64,000 bases of DNA from Sequoia sempervirens (taxonomy: Eukaryota > Streptophyta > Pinopsida > Cupressales > Cupressaceae): NCBI GenBank assembly GCA_007258455.2, contig VDFB02275516.1:248001-312000 (forward strand). The letters are read 5' to 3'. The number at the start of each line of letters is the position of its first letter. Position 1 is the stretch's first letter. Below are positions 32,601 through 45,300 of this stretch, piece after piece. Position numbers and translations under genes: made by a program. The notes beneath the pieces were generated by a model that was not told the DNA's origin, made no database searches, and saw only the letters and a list, made by a program, of their open reading frames with translations.

Positions 32601-33979
32601 TCGAAGCTGGTTGGGCAAGGGTGAGTGATTTTAAGTCCTTCTCTACCCGAGATCAGCTGAGAATGGTGAGATGGAAGAACCCTGGCGAGTGGCCTGATGT
32701 TGGTATGGAGGAGGATTGTGCTGAGCTGCACAAAATCCTCTCTACTAGGAAATGTAGTTCCCTGCAGGAGAGGGATGTTCTTTCATGGTCTCCTAATCCT
32801 AAGGGTGTCTTTACTGTTGCTTCTAGATATCAAAGATTGTTATCTCACAGGCTTGAGGGGGGGAAGGTTCACTGGTGGAAGAGAGTGTGGAACAAGTTCT
32901 CCTGGCCAAAGTGTAATTGCTTTCTTTGGACCTTGGCCTGGAATAGGTGCTTGACGTGGGACAATATTCAGAAGAGGGGGTTTCAAGGCCCTTCTATTTG
33001 TGTTTTGTGCGGGGCAGCGGAGGAGGATTCTTCCCACTTGTTTTTTCGGTGCCCCTTTGTTTTGCATCTTTGGCATATTTGGTGGGAGGCCTGGAGAATC
33101 CCGTGTGTTCATGCCTCTTCACTGGTGGAGTTTTGGAACAGTGTTGGTAGACCTCCTTCTGGGACCTCTTTCCTGCAGGAGGTGTGGTATGTAGGTCCTA
33201 CATTCATATTGTGGCAGATCTGGATAGAACGAAATCATAGAATTTTTCGGGGTGAAAGGTTGATATTCCAACAAGTTTGGCAAAGAATTAGGGCCATGAT
33301 TCAGGATACGGTGGAAGCTAAGTGTGAGGTGGTTTTCCCTTTAGACAAAGGGGACGCTGAGAAGGTGGAGAGACTTGGAATCCAGGGGTTGTCTTCAGCT
33401 TCGGCTTGCGTCAAGAGGGGAAGGAGGGGGAAACAAAAAGTCCAAAGGTTGGGCAGGTGGTTGCCCCCTCTGGATGGAATCTTGAAGATCAATACGGATG
33501 GTTCTTCAAGAGGCAATCCAGGTCCTGCTGGAATTGGTGGAGTTGGTCGGGATTCTTCGGGCTCTGTGGTTTTCTTCTTCTCTACTCACGAAGGGGTGCA
33601 ATCTATCAACCTTATGGAAGGTTTGGTGATTTTCTATGCTCTTGAGAGGGCTTATGATTTGGGTTGGCGCAGGGTTATTTGTGAATCTGATTCTCAGGTT
33701 CTGATTGGTTTGATAAATAATCAGACGGTGTCTGATGTTAGCTAGCAGCTGGCTGGAATGGTGCAACAGATTTTACAGATTAGTTCTTTGATGGAGTTTA
33801 TATCCTTTGTCCATATTCCTCGAGAGTGGAATAGGGCTGCTAATTGTTTTGCTAAGTGGGCTTCTGAGAATCTTCTCGGTTGGAAGATTGATGGGTGGGA
33901 GCAAGTTCCCCAGGAGCTCCACCAGGATTTAGAAGGGATTCTGGTTAAAGATGGGGATGGTCACAATGAGGAAGGCTGA
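29672..33979 (+). pseudogene. L1 ORF2: endonuclease - reverse transcriptase - zinc finger - RNase H
   Basis: 1435 codons in one frame, interrupted only by TAG at 30416-30418, 31484-31486 and 33743-33745. Residues 1 to about 240 are an APE-type endonuclease (LSWNVSGLNN, FLQETKL, MAGDFNVI, RLDHFL, GSDHWPI). The RT covers roughly residues 400-760, with GKAPGPDGFP, FVEGRQILDA, GLLQGDPLSPYLF and catalytic FVDD at 31757-31768. A zf-RVT region follows near 32870-33110 (CNCFLWTLAWNRC, CVLCGAAEEDSSHLFFRC). A C-terminal RNase H covers 33480-33890 (INTDGSSRGNPGPAGIGG, ICESDSQVLIGLINN, HIPREWNRAANCFA), as known in some plant L1 elements. It nicks target DNA and primes cDNA synthesis. ATG overlaps the ORF1 stop. 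Confidence 0.93.
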
Positions 33980-34099
33980 TGTGTGATGCTATGTTGCTGT
34001 TGGTGGGTCTTTGTGGCCCGAATTTTTTTGTAATCTTCTCTTCTGATTTTCAATAAAGTTTTACCCTTTTTATTATAAAATAAAAAATAAAAAATTCAA
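33980..34099 (+). other. L1 3' UTR and tail
   Basis: Short 3' UTR with a polyadenylation signal AATAAA at 34052-34057, then an AT-rich tail of TAAAA-type repeats ending at the right TSD. Confidence 0.8.
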
Positions 34100-34118
34100 A
34101 GTAAAAGATAATTTATAT

Positions 34119-35249
34119 CGATTGGAAGATGAGAATCTCCTTTAAAACCCTTTTCATTTCATCAATTTTGGGTAAAAAAAAAGTCATCAGCCACATACCC
34201 ACCATATTGCAACTTTTTGGCCCATCATGATCCTGCACATACCCACCTCTTTCAACAAGTCAGTTACCCTTGATTGATGGATATCAGATTTTTTTCCTTT
34301 TTAAATATTCTTTCCTAGCTTTTGAGCTGCTTTGGGTTGGGTAGAATAAAATCATATTTTAATCATTCTTTTCTTAGTGATGAATTTTCCTTCTATAGAA
34401 GCATTGTATATTTAATTTTTTTTGGTTTCTAGGGATGCCCTAGATAAAGTTATTTATTGTAGATTAGACATTGCAATCAGATTTGCAAGCTACAGTTGAA
34501 CTAGTGAAAATTGATGCAAAATAAATCTGATACTTATTATTTTTAAAATACAAAAGAGGCATTTTTAAATTCATGGTAGCCAGTCTAAAAAGAAGAAGTT
34601 GCATCGAATCTTTCAGTTGCTCAAGAAGATTATTAAAAAATTGCAGATGGAAGAACAAGAAAAAGATAAGATTTAGGTTTTTCTATCTTTTGCAATCATA
34701 TAAAATTGATAAAGAATATTATGGTAGATTCAAAAGTTGTGATGACTAAGATAAGATTTCTCATATTAACATGCATACTGCTATAGGAATATATCAAATA
34801 TTTGCAAAAGAATGCTATAGAAAAGTCAGAAAGTTACTGACAAAAAGTTGCAAAAATATTTGAATATTTGTTTAGGGCTAGAGAATTTTGTGGTTCTGAA
34901 AGAGTGATTTATAACAAAGGTTGTTATTCATTTTTTTTTCTTCCTCTGTGTGTGTGAAAAGAAAGACAATGGGTATGAGTGGAGAGCAGAGAGGTGTGAA
35001 AAGAGATCAAATGACTCTGTAAAAATAGAGTATGCATATTTCTAAGTGTAGAATGTTATTATTTGTTGCAGAAGTGTGTGAAGGCATATGTTCATTTTAC
35101 AGAGACTTGCTATGTATATGCATATTATAGAGTCTAGTAGAGTAAGTGCAAGAATACTTGCACGAGTTTGTTGGTGATAGAAGACTAATAGCTATTTGAG
35201 GAAAACAAGTTAACATAAGTGAAAAAATCTATTTTGAGTTACAAAACTT
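34119..35249. other. AT-rich sequence with no recognised gene
   Basis: No coding motifs. The right part may belong to the LTR whose end lies at about 35660, but I could not find the LTR start. Confidence 0.45.
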
Positions 35250-35660
35250 CATTTGTAACATGATACTAAATTTGTAATAAAAAAATCTCTCATTGTATAA
35301 TCATCTATGTGGGTGCTCAGATTAGGGGTATAAGCTCCTTTGATTTGGTGCTCATAAACTTGGAATTGGTGTTCCTTTGGGTTGGTGCCCATACATTGTA
35401 ACATAAATCATTTTCATTGTGAGGCTATATTAGAGCAGTTACCTCTAGCAGCTATTCTCACTGAGGTTTTTTCCCATCTTTGGTTTTTCCTCATACATCT
35501 TGTTTTGTGGGATGAATTTTGTGTGTTTGGTTTAGTTTCCTCCTTTTTCTCCTAGTTTATTCTTTCAGTGTTTATTGTCACATTGCTTAGAAAGTTAAAA
35601 AAATTATCCTATTGATTCACCCCCCCTCTCAGTGGTCTTTGTGTTCCTTCATCCATTACA
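35250..35660 (+). repeat. Copia-type LTR 3' portion (possible solo LTR)
   Basis: The run gattcaccccccctctcagt at 35614-35634 matches the sequence just before the LTR ends of the copia element E6 (57484-57502 and 60637-60656, attcacc-rich then ctctca). Here no PBS follows; minus-strand copia coding sequence begins instead, so this is a truncated or solo LTR. Confidence 0.55.
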
Positions 35661-35699
35661 AATATACAATCAATAACTCCACTTAAGAGGGAAATATAG

Positions 35700-36950
35700 A
35701 ATCTATGTAATCCTACATCACTACCAAATATCTTGCACCATAAGAGGATGCTTGAATATGAATGTAGAGACTAATCCACCTATTTAAAATGAAATTTATT
35801 CCCTTTTAGAGAAGAAACTCCAATGGGGGATGTTGAAGAACTTGTGAAATAGGAATTCTCAAAATGAATTCCTCTAAAAATAATATGCTTATCCACATGT
35901 CAAAATTTGAAGATGCCATAGTAAAATTAGTAACACCATGTGTAATCAAAGATTGTGAAAAATCAAGACAAACTAGAAGGTTATAATCATATGTATCTAA
36001 AGACAAGATAGTATAGATAGCCAAAGTGTCATGAATATCATCAAAGAGGAAATATAAACCATCACTAGTTTCCTCGATATTTGTAATGTGAGACTTAATA
36101 AATAAATTTGAAATACATGTTTAATAATCATCCCACACCATAAAATAAAAAGAGAAAATAATATATTTATGAACTAATGAAGAACTAATTTAAAATGAAG
36201 GACATGGAGGAGAACTAATGACACTAATCTAGAAAAAAAGAAGAGAAGCAAGTATCAAAAGATTAAGATAAAAAAATTATCTTTAGAAATGGTATTCACA
36301 CAAGTGTGATCAACAACCAAAGAATCCATCATTAAAGTGTATTAACATGATTTGTGATCAACCAACCTTGTAGCAATAATATTTGTGTTCTCCAAATATC
36401 TAAGGATAACTATATAATATTTGTGTTATCCAAATATCTAAGGATAACTTTATATAGTGTGAATTTTACTATTTTCTTTACACCACTATGATTAATTTGA
36501 TATATGGAAAACAAATTATGGGATAAATAAGGAACACAATATACATTATTAAAATTTCCTTCACCAATAATAATTTATCTCTTCCTAATTATATTCATAT
36601 GCATTATTACCAATAAAAATTGGAGTAACACAAATCTTGAGAGTAGAAAAAATATTCTGTGAGGAAGCCATATGATGAGAATCTCATAAATCAATAAGTT
36701 ATTTCACTGAAGCATGATTCGTAGTTTCACATAGTGTATTACCTTTATATTTAGTAGCTTCATTAGAAAATCATGCATATCCATTCTCAATAGATCTTGG
36801 ATATACTGATGAAGAAGTCTAGGATAAGGTGAACAAGAAGGAAATGTTGAAGGATGGATTAGATTGAGTTCCTAATACCATACATGAGAGTTAGGATACC
36901 TACACTATTTATTCTACATAAAAGAGAATTAAAAACCCACAAGATTATAT
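35700..36950 (-). pseudogene. Copia polyprotein remnant (protease/pre-integrase region)
   Basis: Translated on the minus strand, the part near 36400-36700 gives NFNNVYCVPYLSHNLFSIYQ followed by INHSG, the conserved segment after the copia protease. A little further on, LVDHKSC matches the pre-integrase region. Many stops. The relation to the adjacent plus-strand LTR end at 35660 is unclear; the opposite orientations suggest two separate insertions. Confidence 0.55.
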
Positions 36951-37239
36951 AATTAATGTAATTCCTTATTTATAAAATAAATTATTCCATAATATAGAGA
37001 TTTCACATAAAGTAGAAAAACATAAAAAAACTATCTTATCATAGATGATAAAATAAACAACTAAAATCAAGAAAATTATATCCTAATTATAACTCTATAT
37101 TTAACCTAAGATACTATGTGCAATATTATATGTATGATAAATATATCCAAAGTATAAATATTACACTAAGATTCATTACTAAGGGTATGGGCTAAAACCA
37201 TGTGTTATGATAGGGTATATAAATTTAGGAGAGAATAAA

Positions 37240-38200
37240 ATGGCACTCGTATTGGGTGACATTAATCCTTCATGGATATGCTTGCAAAAGATTTATATCC
37301 ATATTTTATTCATCATAGATTACATACATTCCCAAGAAAGTTGCATGGAAGTTACCGAAAGGGTCAAACTCTATTAATTGATTTATCAAGAAATCCTCTT
37401 CAATGGTCCAATGGCTGATCACTTCCTCATCTTCTAACATTTCCACACAATATATCTCATTCTTAGATATGGATGTATGTGTAGGTTCATAATTCATTAC
37501 CACATCTCCTACAATGTGTTCAACGTGTACTGGTTTTGATAATATTAAAAAAAAATTGTCATGCTTAATTCTTAATATCAGATGGGACCAATTGGGAGTT
37601 AAGTATCCCCCGATTTTGGAGGTGAAGTCCCTTGATAGAAACATTCAAAAAATGGGAGGAATGTTAATCACGACTACCTCCTAGACAATCGTCTAGCTAG
37701 GAGATGAATACAGGATCAATGAAAGGCCTTTTATTAAGCCTATGGTTGAGACCTTTTTCTCATCTAACTATATAATTGCATTATAAATGTACTCATCTTT
37801 TAAATTCAGGAAATTTTCCACCAATTTTGGTACGAGTGTGGTACTAGCACCATAATCTATCATGTTGTTATGCAATAATTTGTCCCCCTCAATGAAGGAT
37901 AAGAAAAAGGGGGTAGGCTTTGGCTTACATACATCATTACTAGTCAATTTTTCTTTGATATTTACAAATGTTGTGGTACATCAAGACTAAGGCTCGTGGT
38001 CTAAATTTTTACCCTTTTCTTGGTTATACATCGACATTGTGCTTGGTTTTGAATTCTACTTCTATTTTCCCAAGGCATCCCAAAGTAAAGAATTTTTTTG
38101 TGGAATAGCTAGAATGTCCCATAAGGACACATTGGCTAGGGATTTCTATAGTTGTTTGACTACATTGAGTGATCTGATTAGTGGTACTTTTTTATCATAA
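37240..38200 (-). pseudogene. E4b gypsy retropepsin and linker
   Basis: The minus strand encodes a retropepsin-like domain: MIDYGASTTLVPKLVENFL (near 37810-37870, with DYG where catalytic DSG is expected), DEKKVSTIGLIKGL and MFLSRDFTSKIGGYL. A linker, EMLEDEEVISHWTIEEDFL, ends at VIYDE near 37306. The same linker occurs at 63512-63709 in E4a (MLEDEEDTCDWTPKEDVLL). E4b stops in about the same part of the linker where E4a is interrupted by E5, and the sequence below 37240 is unrelated. The D-Y-G change would inactivate the protease. Confidence 0.7.
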
Positions 38201-39690
38201 AAATTTGTGCCTCTTCAAACAACCTTATGGGAAATTCAATGAGTGGGGGAATAAATTGTACCTGACTGAATGACCTCTAATATTTTTAAAGAAAGTTGAC
38301 CCTTCTTTATGTCTAGGGAAGGGGAAAGAGAAATGCTAGGAAAAACATAAAAAATGGTGATGCTCCAAAGCTTTTACAACATTTCAAAAACTTAACAATT
38401 CCTTATTGATGAGATAGACACAAAATGCCATAGAACCTTCATTATTGGGAAGAGACAAAACAACTAAGGCTAGAGAAAGAAAAGATAAGTCATTCAAATA
38501 TTGTTGCAGGAAGCATCCATTAAGATCTGACAAAAATAAGAAACCACAAAGACCAACAAAAATATTTGGATCTTTACAAAACCCTCTCACTCTTAGATCA
38601 TAGTATGAAAAATAACATATCTTTTAAAGAAAATGAAAGAGTATAATGAACAGGATCTAGTTTATGAAAGATAGCATCAAACATAAAAGCTAATAACATG
38701 TGAAATAATCATCCAAACTATCTACATAAGGCTTTAACACTATGCTCTCAATATAAATGATATATTGAAAAGAAATTCATGATAAAGGCCATAAAATGCA
38801 CAATTCCAGAGATTTCTTCTTATCAAATCCAATTCTTGCAATAAATGAATTGAAAAAAAAGGTCGAATACTAATTTGATTAGTAGTATCAACAAATATAA
38901 CATGCCAGAGAGTGTGAATAGTGCTCTATGAAATTATCCTATCACTAAGAAATTAAAAACTCCCTAAAAAATATCTTCTTCTGAAGATTCATAACATAGT
39001 TCTTGAAGAATATTATTCAAAATCTCTTTTATTCTTTGCAAAAAATTCCTTTCAATAGATAGGAGGGAGAGCCACCACCACAACTAGTAGAGAAGAAACA
39101 ATGCCAGAATTTTTTATTTTATAGACTGCAATCCGATCTAGGACTAGATTGGATCACAAAAATCTTTGCTCATAAAGTCTGAGTTGTTTCATTAATAGCT
39201 CCAGATCCTGTAGAAGCTCTACAAAGATATGCTATTAGAAGATAATCATATCTCAACACAGCCTAGAAAAATCTAATTGATGAACTATGAAGAAAAATGA
39301 TACCACCCCAGAAGTCTACTTTGGAAAGTAAGAATTTTTCCACACCATCCAACAAACTCTGCCCAAATGAGATATATTCGCAAAAGATATGGACTACCCA
39401 ATGAGATGGCTAACATGGAAATTTGGGAGGTGTTTTTAGAATTTTTGAGAATTCTTTCAAGGAAATCACCATCGAGTTGACATGTGTCCCGGTCTGGGCC
39501 TGAAAGGAATATGATATAAAGAAAATACATGTAGCCACAACATGGTGCATTGTGTGCTTTTCAACATGAATATATTTTAGCCTTCAGGGAACAAAGTCAT
39601 CTTAACATGGAAAATAAGTAAAGGCCAAAAGGATAGCTGGAAGGGATGAAAATCATTAAAGGAAAAATTTAGCTTCATAGTTTTGGTGAC
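38201..39690. other. No gene recognised
   Basis: Stop-rich in all frames. It lies between the E4b protease and the coiled-coil tract at 39.7-40.9 kb, so it may be decayed element sequence. Confidence 0.4.
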
Positions 39691-39699
39691 TCACAGGGG

Positions 39700-40920
39700 G
39701 CCTTCACTTGGAAAGGTACAAACCTAGATATAAAATGATCTTTAGAGTTTAGGAAAGGTGGCGTGTTGGGTCTCCCATTCTCCATCGGTGGGTGGGATGA
39801 GCAAATGCAATGTCTTGTAGGACTGATCAAGATTAAGGACCTCTTTAAAAGAAACTCCTCCCCACCTTGATGAAACAACTCCAATGCAATAGTAAAGTTT
39901 GGAGAGGGAAATAATTTCCTTCTTCATCTCCTCTACTATGGGTGATAGGCTCAAATTCTTGAGTGTTGTGGAATCCTAGATCTAGAGCTTGATTACATTG
40001 GTGATCTGTTCTATTGCCAACACTCCTCTATCTGGTGAGAATAGGGTGGGTAATCTAGATTGGAGCAAAACTTTGAATTATTCTCTAATCTCACCAACTT
40101 TCATATCAAATATCGCTTGATAATTTATGCTTTTTTTGAAACTTTCTTCAATAAGATGAATTTGTTTGCTTTCCTTGTAGATACTCTTTGGTCAGGGATC
40201 TTGAAATCTCTTAAGGATTCTTTAGTCACCTTACATAGTCTTGTGATCAAGGCTATAGATTCCTTAGCTCTGGGAGTGACTGTGTGGAGAATCTGGTTGA
40301 ATGTTGGTTTAATTTATGTGTTTAACTCCTATGCATCTAGTAAAAAGTGAAAAGTAGCTTCAAAGCTACCACCGCAACTTTGATCCTCTCGTAGTGGGTA
40401 GATATTAACTTTTTAAACATTGGGAGAAGCTCAGATCCCTACACTGTGTCTAATTCATACTAGAATTAGACCTCACTGGCCTTCAATTCTTCTTCTAATT
40501 GATTCCTTTCTTGGAGAACTTTTGAAAGTTCTGAGCACTACTTTCCATCTCTTCATTGTGAACTTTTAGAGCAGACTCAACACCTTGCTTCTCTTGTTTT
40601 TCTCTTTCTACTTCTACTCGGACCTTTTGAAGGTCATCAGAGGCTTTAGCCAATTTATCTAGCATGGCCTCCTTTTCTTAATCTATTTCCTATAGCACCT
40701 TTTGCAGCTCATTATATATGATGTTCATTCTAGCTATATTGCTTTCCAACTTCTTTTCCCTTTTTTTATGCTCCACAGCCATTTCACACTCGACCACAAT
40801 CTCGTATCTCAATCTTTCTACCATGGCATCAAGTTGATCTCTCTCACTTTAGGCGTTTTCAAGCAACTTAGTTGCATCACCCTATTGACCCTGCATTTGT
40901 CTTAAGCGATGATGCAAAGG
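39700..40920 (-). pseudogene. Decayed coiled-coil coding tract
   Basis: The minus strand around 40500-40900 translates, with a few stops, into heptad-rich peptide: VERLRYEIVVECEMAVEHKK, REKKLESNIARMNIIYNELQ, DKLAKASDDLQKVRVEVERE and SALKVHNEEMESSAQNFQKF. 39742-39954 is open (MSLSPIVEEMKKEIISLSKL). This is a long coiled coil joined to an unknown domain. It may be the continuation of the minus-strand tract at 42.3-46.7 kb, separated by a non-coding 1.3 kb. Family unknown. Confidence 0.5.
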
Positions 40921-42303
40921 CTATGGGACTTTTGGAAACACACAATAATTTCAAGGATTTCAATGAAGCAGTCTCAAATCTCTTCCAGGAACCCTTGTGG
41001 AGATAAGCCTCAATAATGCACTTATGACTCAAAACCTTCTCCTATGGACCCAAACCCTAGGAATTTTCTTAAGAGATGCAAAAAAACTTGTCTTGACTGG
41101 TTTCAAGCCCCAAACCTCTGACTTAAACACAAACTCACTTTTTGCACCTTGACTAGGCTTCTAGCCCAACTAGGCCTCCTGCGGTGATTTTTTTAACTTT
41201 ACTCACAACTTCCCCAAAGGACTTACCAAAATAATGATTTTTTTAGATGTGTTTTATGACCCTACACAACATACCCAGACCTTGATGGCACTTGTTTTGG
41301 ATTAGACTTCCCAAATCCTGTTGTTTCCACAAAAACTAGGCCAAATTAGCCCTCTTTTTCAAAGCAACCCTACTCAAATCTTAACTCCAGATTATAATAC
41401 TTTCAACAGTACCTTAAAATGTTCCCAAACCAAGGATTTTCAGGTTTTTAGGTGCCTATGACACCCTTGACACCCTCAAACACAAAACACTCACTAAATT
41501 GCCTCAAAACTAGGGCTTCTTGGATCTTGGCCTTCCAAACACTTCCAAATCCCTCTCTTTGAATTTTCACCATTAGATCAACATAATAAATCAATCCAAA
41601 CTCAAAAACTTGCCCCTTATTAAGGCAGATCTCCTGCTGCTATACCTTAGCCCCCATCCTCATGCACTTTGCATTGTCCAATCTTGGTGTACACCTTAAT
41701 ATTTCCTCTTTCCTACACATTAGTTGTTATTTTTGTATTATACATGTTATAAGTGATCCATTTCAAAGGTTACAGCATCATTCTACTTTGAAATGGATCA
41801 ATCATCCATAAAAACCCTCAAAATCAATGAAAATCTGCACTTTCTTGATGACAGTCAGCAATAATATACAAAGAATTGATTGTTGTTGCTTTTAGGACAT
41901 TAAAATGACTTTAAAACAAGTTGATACAAGTCCCTAAACCATCCTACTAAACAAATCTTCAATAGAAATCAATAAATCATCAAAAGAGCACAAGAAAAAT
42001 GCAAGAAATTGCTATTTTTTTGCTTTTTCCTGTAGCAGTCCGTACAAAATCTGTACCAGCAACCCAACCTCCATACAAATGACTTCTATGGCCTTGAATA
42101 ACCTTTCCCCAACTTCTCAAACCATTTTGGATTGATTAGTTTACATTAAAGTGATTAAAACATCAAAAAATTACTTTCCCGCCCAATGTTGGAATTCAAA
42201 AATTTGAATTTCCAATTTACAATTTATTAAACTCTACTATCTAAAACTATTGGATTCTTAATTTCCAACCTTATTTGACACAATTTAAGCATTAGATCAC
42301 TAT
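40921..42303. other. Non-coding stretch between two minus-strand coding tracts
   Basis: No frame shows coding bias. It is C-rich on the plus strand compared with its neighbours (cccaaaccctagg, ccttgacaccctc). It could be an intron-like or untranslated part of the surrounding element, but splice sites cannot be assigned. Confidence 0.35.
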
Positions 42304-45300
42304 TTAAACCCCTAAAACATGATTGTCCCATTTACATTGCATTTTGGTCCTAGGGTCCTTATCAGGACCCTTAGGACTTTTGATCTTCCAACTACTCTTA
42401 TCCATGCCAAATGCCATTATAGGCTGCAAGATATCATAGTTGATGTTCTGGAGTGGTTTATAAGTCTTCAAGACCCCTGCAACCTCCTGGCACTTGAATT
42501 GTTCCTTGAAGGGCTTGGGTGCTCCTGCACCAAGCAAGCTACCACCAAATCCTTTCTTTTGATTTCTACTTGTAGCCTATCCATTGTGTTCTTTATTTTT
42601 TCCAACTCTACCTCATGTTTTATCAATTTCTTGTCCATTTTCTCATAGTCAGTATAGACCACCTTCTGAGTTGCTTTGGCTAGGACCACTTTGTCACGTG
42701 GAAGAGTCTCACTCAAATTGAAACCCCATGCTCTGATGTCATAATCTTTGAACTGCATTTCTCCCTTGGGCTTGGATGCTAATGGCCTCATAGATGCAAT
42801 TAACAGAGCATTCAACTCTTCATCAAAAAAATCCTCCAACTTTTGGGTAGTTGGATTTGTTGTGTCCTTTTTCTATAACTTCTGCTTGCGATTTTGTCAG
42901 GCCTGCTTGGTTACTTTAGTATGAGTATGGAGGCTCTATGGAGATTCAATAATTTGTGTGAATTTAGCGAGACACCAACGAGGAGACTATAGAGAGTGAT
43001 AGAAGGAGAATATTTGACTATTTGAGGTTTTGGGGAAGCAAAATAAAGTGTTATCATTGAAAAGGGTGGAATTCCATACATGGATTGGGAAGGGGAAACA
43101 CCCATCAGAGTATAAGGGGAAGTAGGCAAAGAAAGGGACATAGGTTTGGAAGTAGGTGACAAAACTTAAATGGGGGAATCAGTGTTTATAATTGGTGCCC
43201 TTGATAGGGAAATTAAAGAGTGAATTGCAATCGAAGTGGAAGATGCACGCTCTACGCATGCAGTTTCCTCACAGGATTCATTGTTAAATACAACCATGGG
43301 TGTATTCAGAACAAGGATGTCGGAGTCCATGGATGGAAGATTTCCCTCTATAGATGAAAGGAGAGCAACAACCAAAGATGCAGTTGAAGAAAGGAGGGTG
43401 GGTGAAAAACTTACTTGGGTTGTCGAAGCCAAAAATCCTAGTGGAATAAAGTCTACCTCTTCTTCTTCTTTGTATGATGTGCCCAATCTTCCCAAGTATA
43501 TGACTCTCCTCCTCTTTATAGGAGTTGTGTTGGTTGATTCAAAGTCTTTAGTGACTAATCCCAATGAACCTTGGTCCCTTGGAGTTATGGGAGACCCTTT
43601 TGGAGACCTCTAACTCCTCTTTCTCCTTGGTGGAGGGTTGGCAAAGGATGCCATCTACAATTATTTGTGTTTTGATCTTGTTCCCATATCCTTGCCTATG
43701 TAGGGTGCTTGAGATGGAGGGGTGAAAACTAGTGCATGCTCTTGTTTGGTTTATCGATCCGATTTAGGATTAATATTATCAGATCCAACCCTAGTGATGT
43801 ATATTTTTTTGAAATTATCATCATTTGGTTTAACCTCTCCATATAGAGACTTGTAAATTTTATTTGTTTCCGGTATTTCCATAAATCAAGAATCTTTTGA
43901 CCATCGGAAATGCTTTAGCTATGTTTTGAGGGAATTTCCCATCTATATGCTTTGTTAGAACTCCACCACTCAAACATAGAAGTTGAGCCATGGGGGTCGT
44001 ACATATGGTATAAAGGCTAGGCCAATGTATACCTCCTTCCTTTCTTTTGTTGGGTTCTTCCTTGACTCAAAATATTCTTTCTCTTCATGTTTTATGGTCA
44101 ATGTCCCACAAGATTGTACCTCCATGTGTCACAAATGAGGACTAGGCCCAGAAGAGGAAATTTTCTAGTCATCACATCTCATTCCTCCCTTTTCACAAGC
44201 ATTACTTGACTTTTGAAAATGGTAAGGGTAAGTGGCTAAAGTGCATTTTTATGCCTCCCATTGCTATAGGATTTGTTGATAATGGTTTCCTAATGGCATG
44301 CCTCAAAAACGAAGGACCTGTCTATTACAAATTTAGGGAGCCTAAAAGGAAACTCAACTCCCAGAAAATAATCCATCGAGGTCCAATGGCTCCTCATCTA
44401 TTCTAAAGCTTCAAGTGAAAACCAACTTGGAGGCCATAGAGACAAATCCAAGAGCACCAATTGTAGAAAATAATCAATAAATGAATAATAATCCCATGTG
44501 CTATAAAGCACATGGGTACATGATGAAACTAGCTTGTATAATCGCATTGCATCAAACCTACTAAGTGGAAAATGGCCATTGAATAATTTAGGGATTTGAT
44601 GTAAAATCAAGTGTACTAGAAAAGAAGAATACTTAAACTAAAAAGTGGTGCCATAATTTATTAATCATTCCACCATCTCATCTTCTATTTCCTTGATGAA
44701 ATCAAACTACTTTTGGCTTCTTTCATTCTTCACCATGAAGGCCAAGCCTGCCTACCACTCATAAACCTTTTTTTCATCTTCTAAACTATAAATATAAGCT
44801 AAGATTGATAAAATGACCTACACATCTAATTTGAACTTTCTATGTGCTAGAGGCAAGATGATTTCATTGCCATTTGGCTTCTCATTTGTTTGATACATAT
44901 AGAATTTTAATTGCCCATCTTTGGCTCTCTAGAAATCTTCCATTCTTCTACTTTGGAATCTCTTGACATCCTAGTTTATAAGGATGCACACCATATCCTA
45001 GATGGCTAACATGTTGATGGTAACCCTCAACCTATTGCCATTGATAACCCATGTTTCTTTAATGAGCAATTTCACACATGCAACCACTGGCTTTGGGCAT
45101 GGATGCATGGAGGGAAATATGAATTGTGGAAAACCATAATACCGGAGTCATGTTGCAAAGCCCTCAGTTGACCCATTAGTGAACACTTTTCATTGCTCCT
45201 TCCCTAAGGTTTTAAGGGTTTACATGCAATTTGGATCATAAATATTATCAACAAAATCCTTAACCACTTCATCATTAACAAAGTTTATTTCCTGTATGGT

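Larger units (their letters stand above)
27613..34099 (+). mobile_element. L1-type LINE, nearly full length
   Basis: About 6.49 kb with a 5' UTR, ORF1, ORF2 and 3' UTR ending in an A-rich tail (taaaaaataaaaaattc). Imperfect flanking repeats, 27594-27612 (agtaaaaataattagatat) and 34100-34118 (agtaaaagataatttatat), fit a target-site duplication. Base composition jumps from AT-rich to GC-rich at the left edge and back at the right. It is broken only by four in-frame TAG codons, so it looks younger than the surrounding LTR elements. Confidence 0.9.

Noticed and set aside
28368..33979. Readthrough or reassigned amber codons in the L1
   Set aside because: All four stops are TAG, which is suggestive, but neighbouring plant genes use the standard code and CHG deamination explains the pattern more simply.
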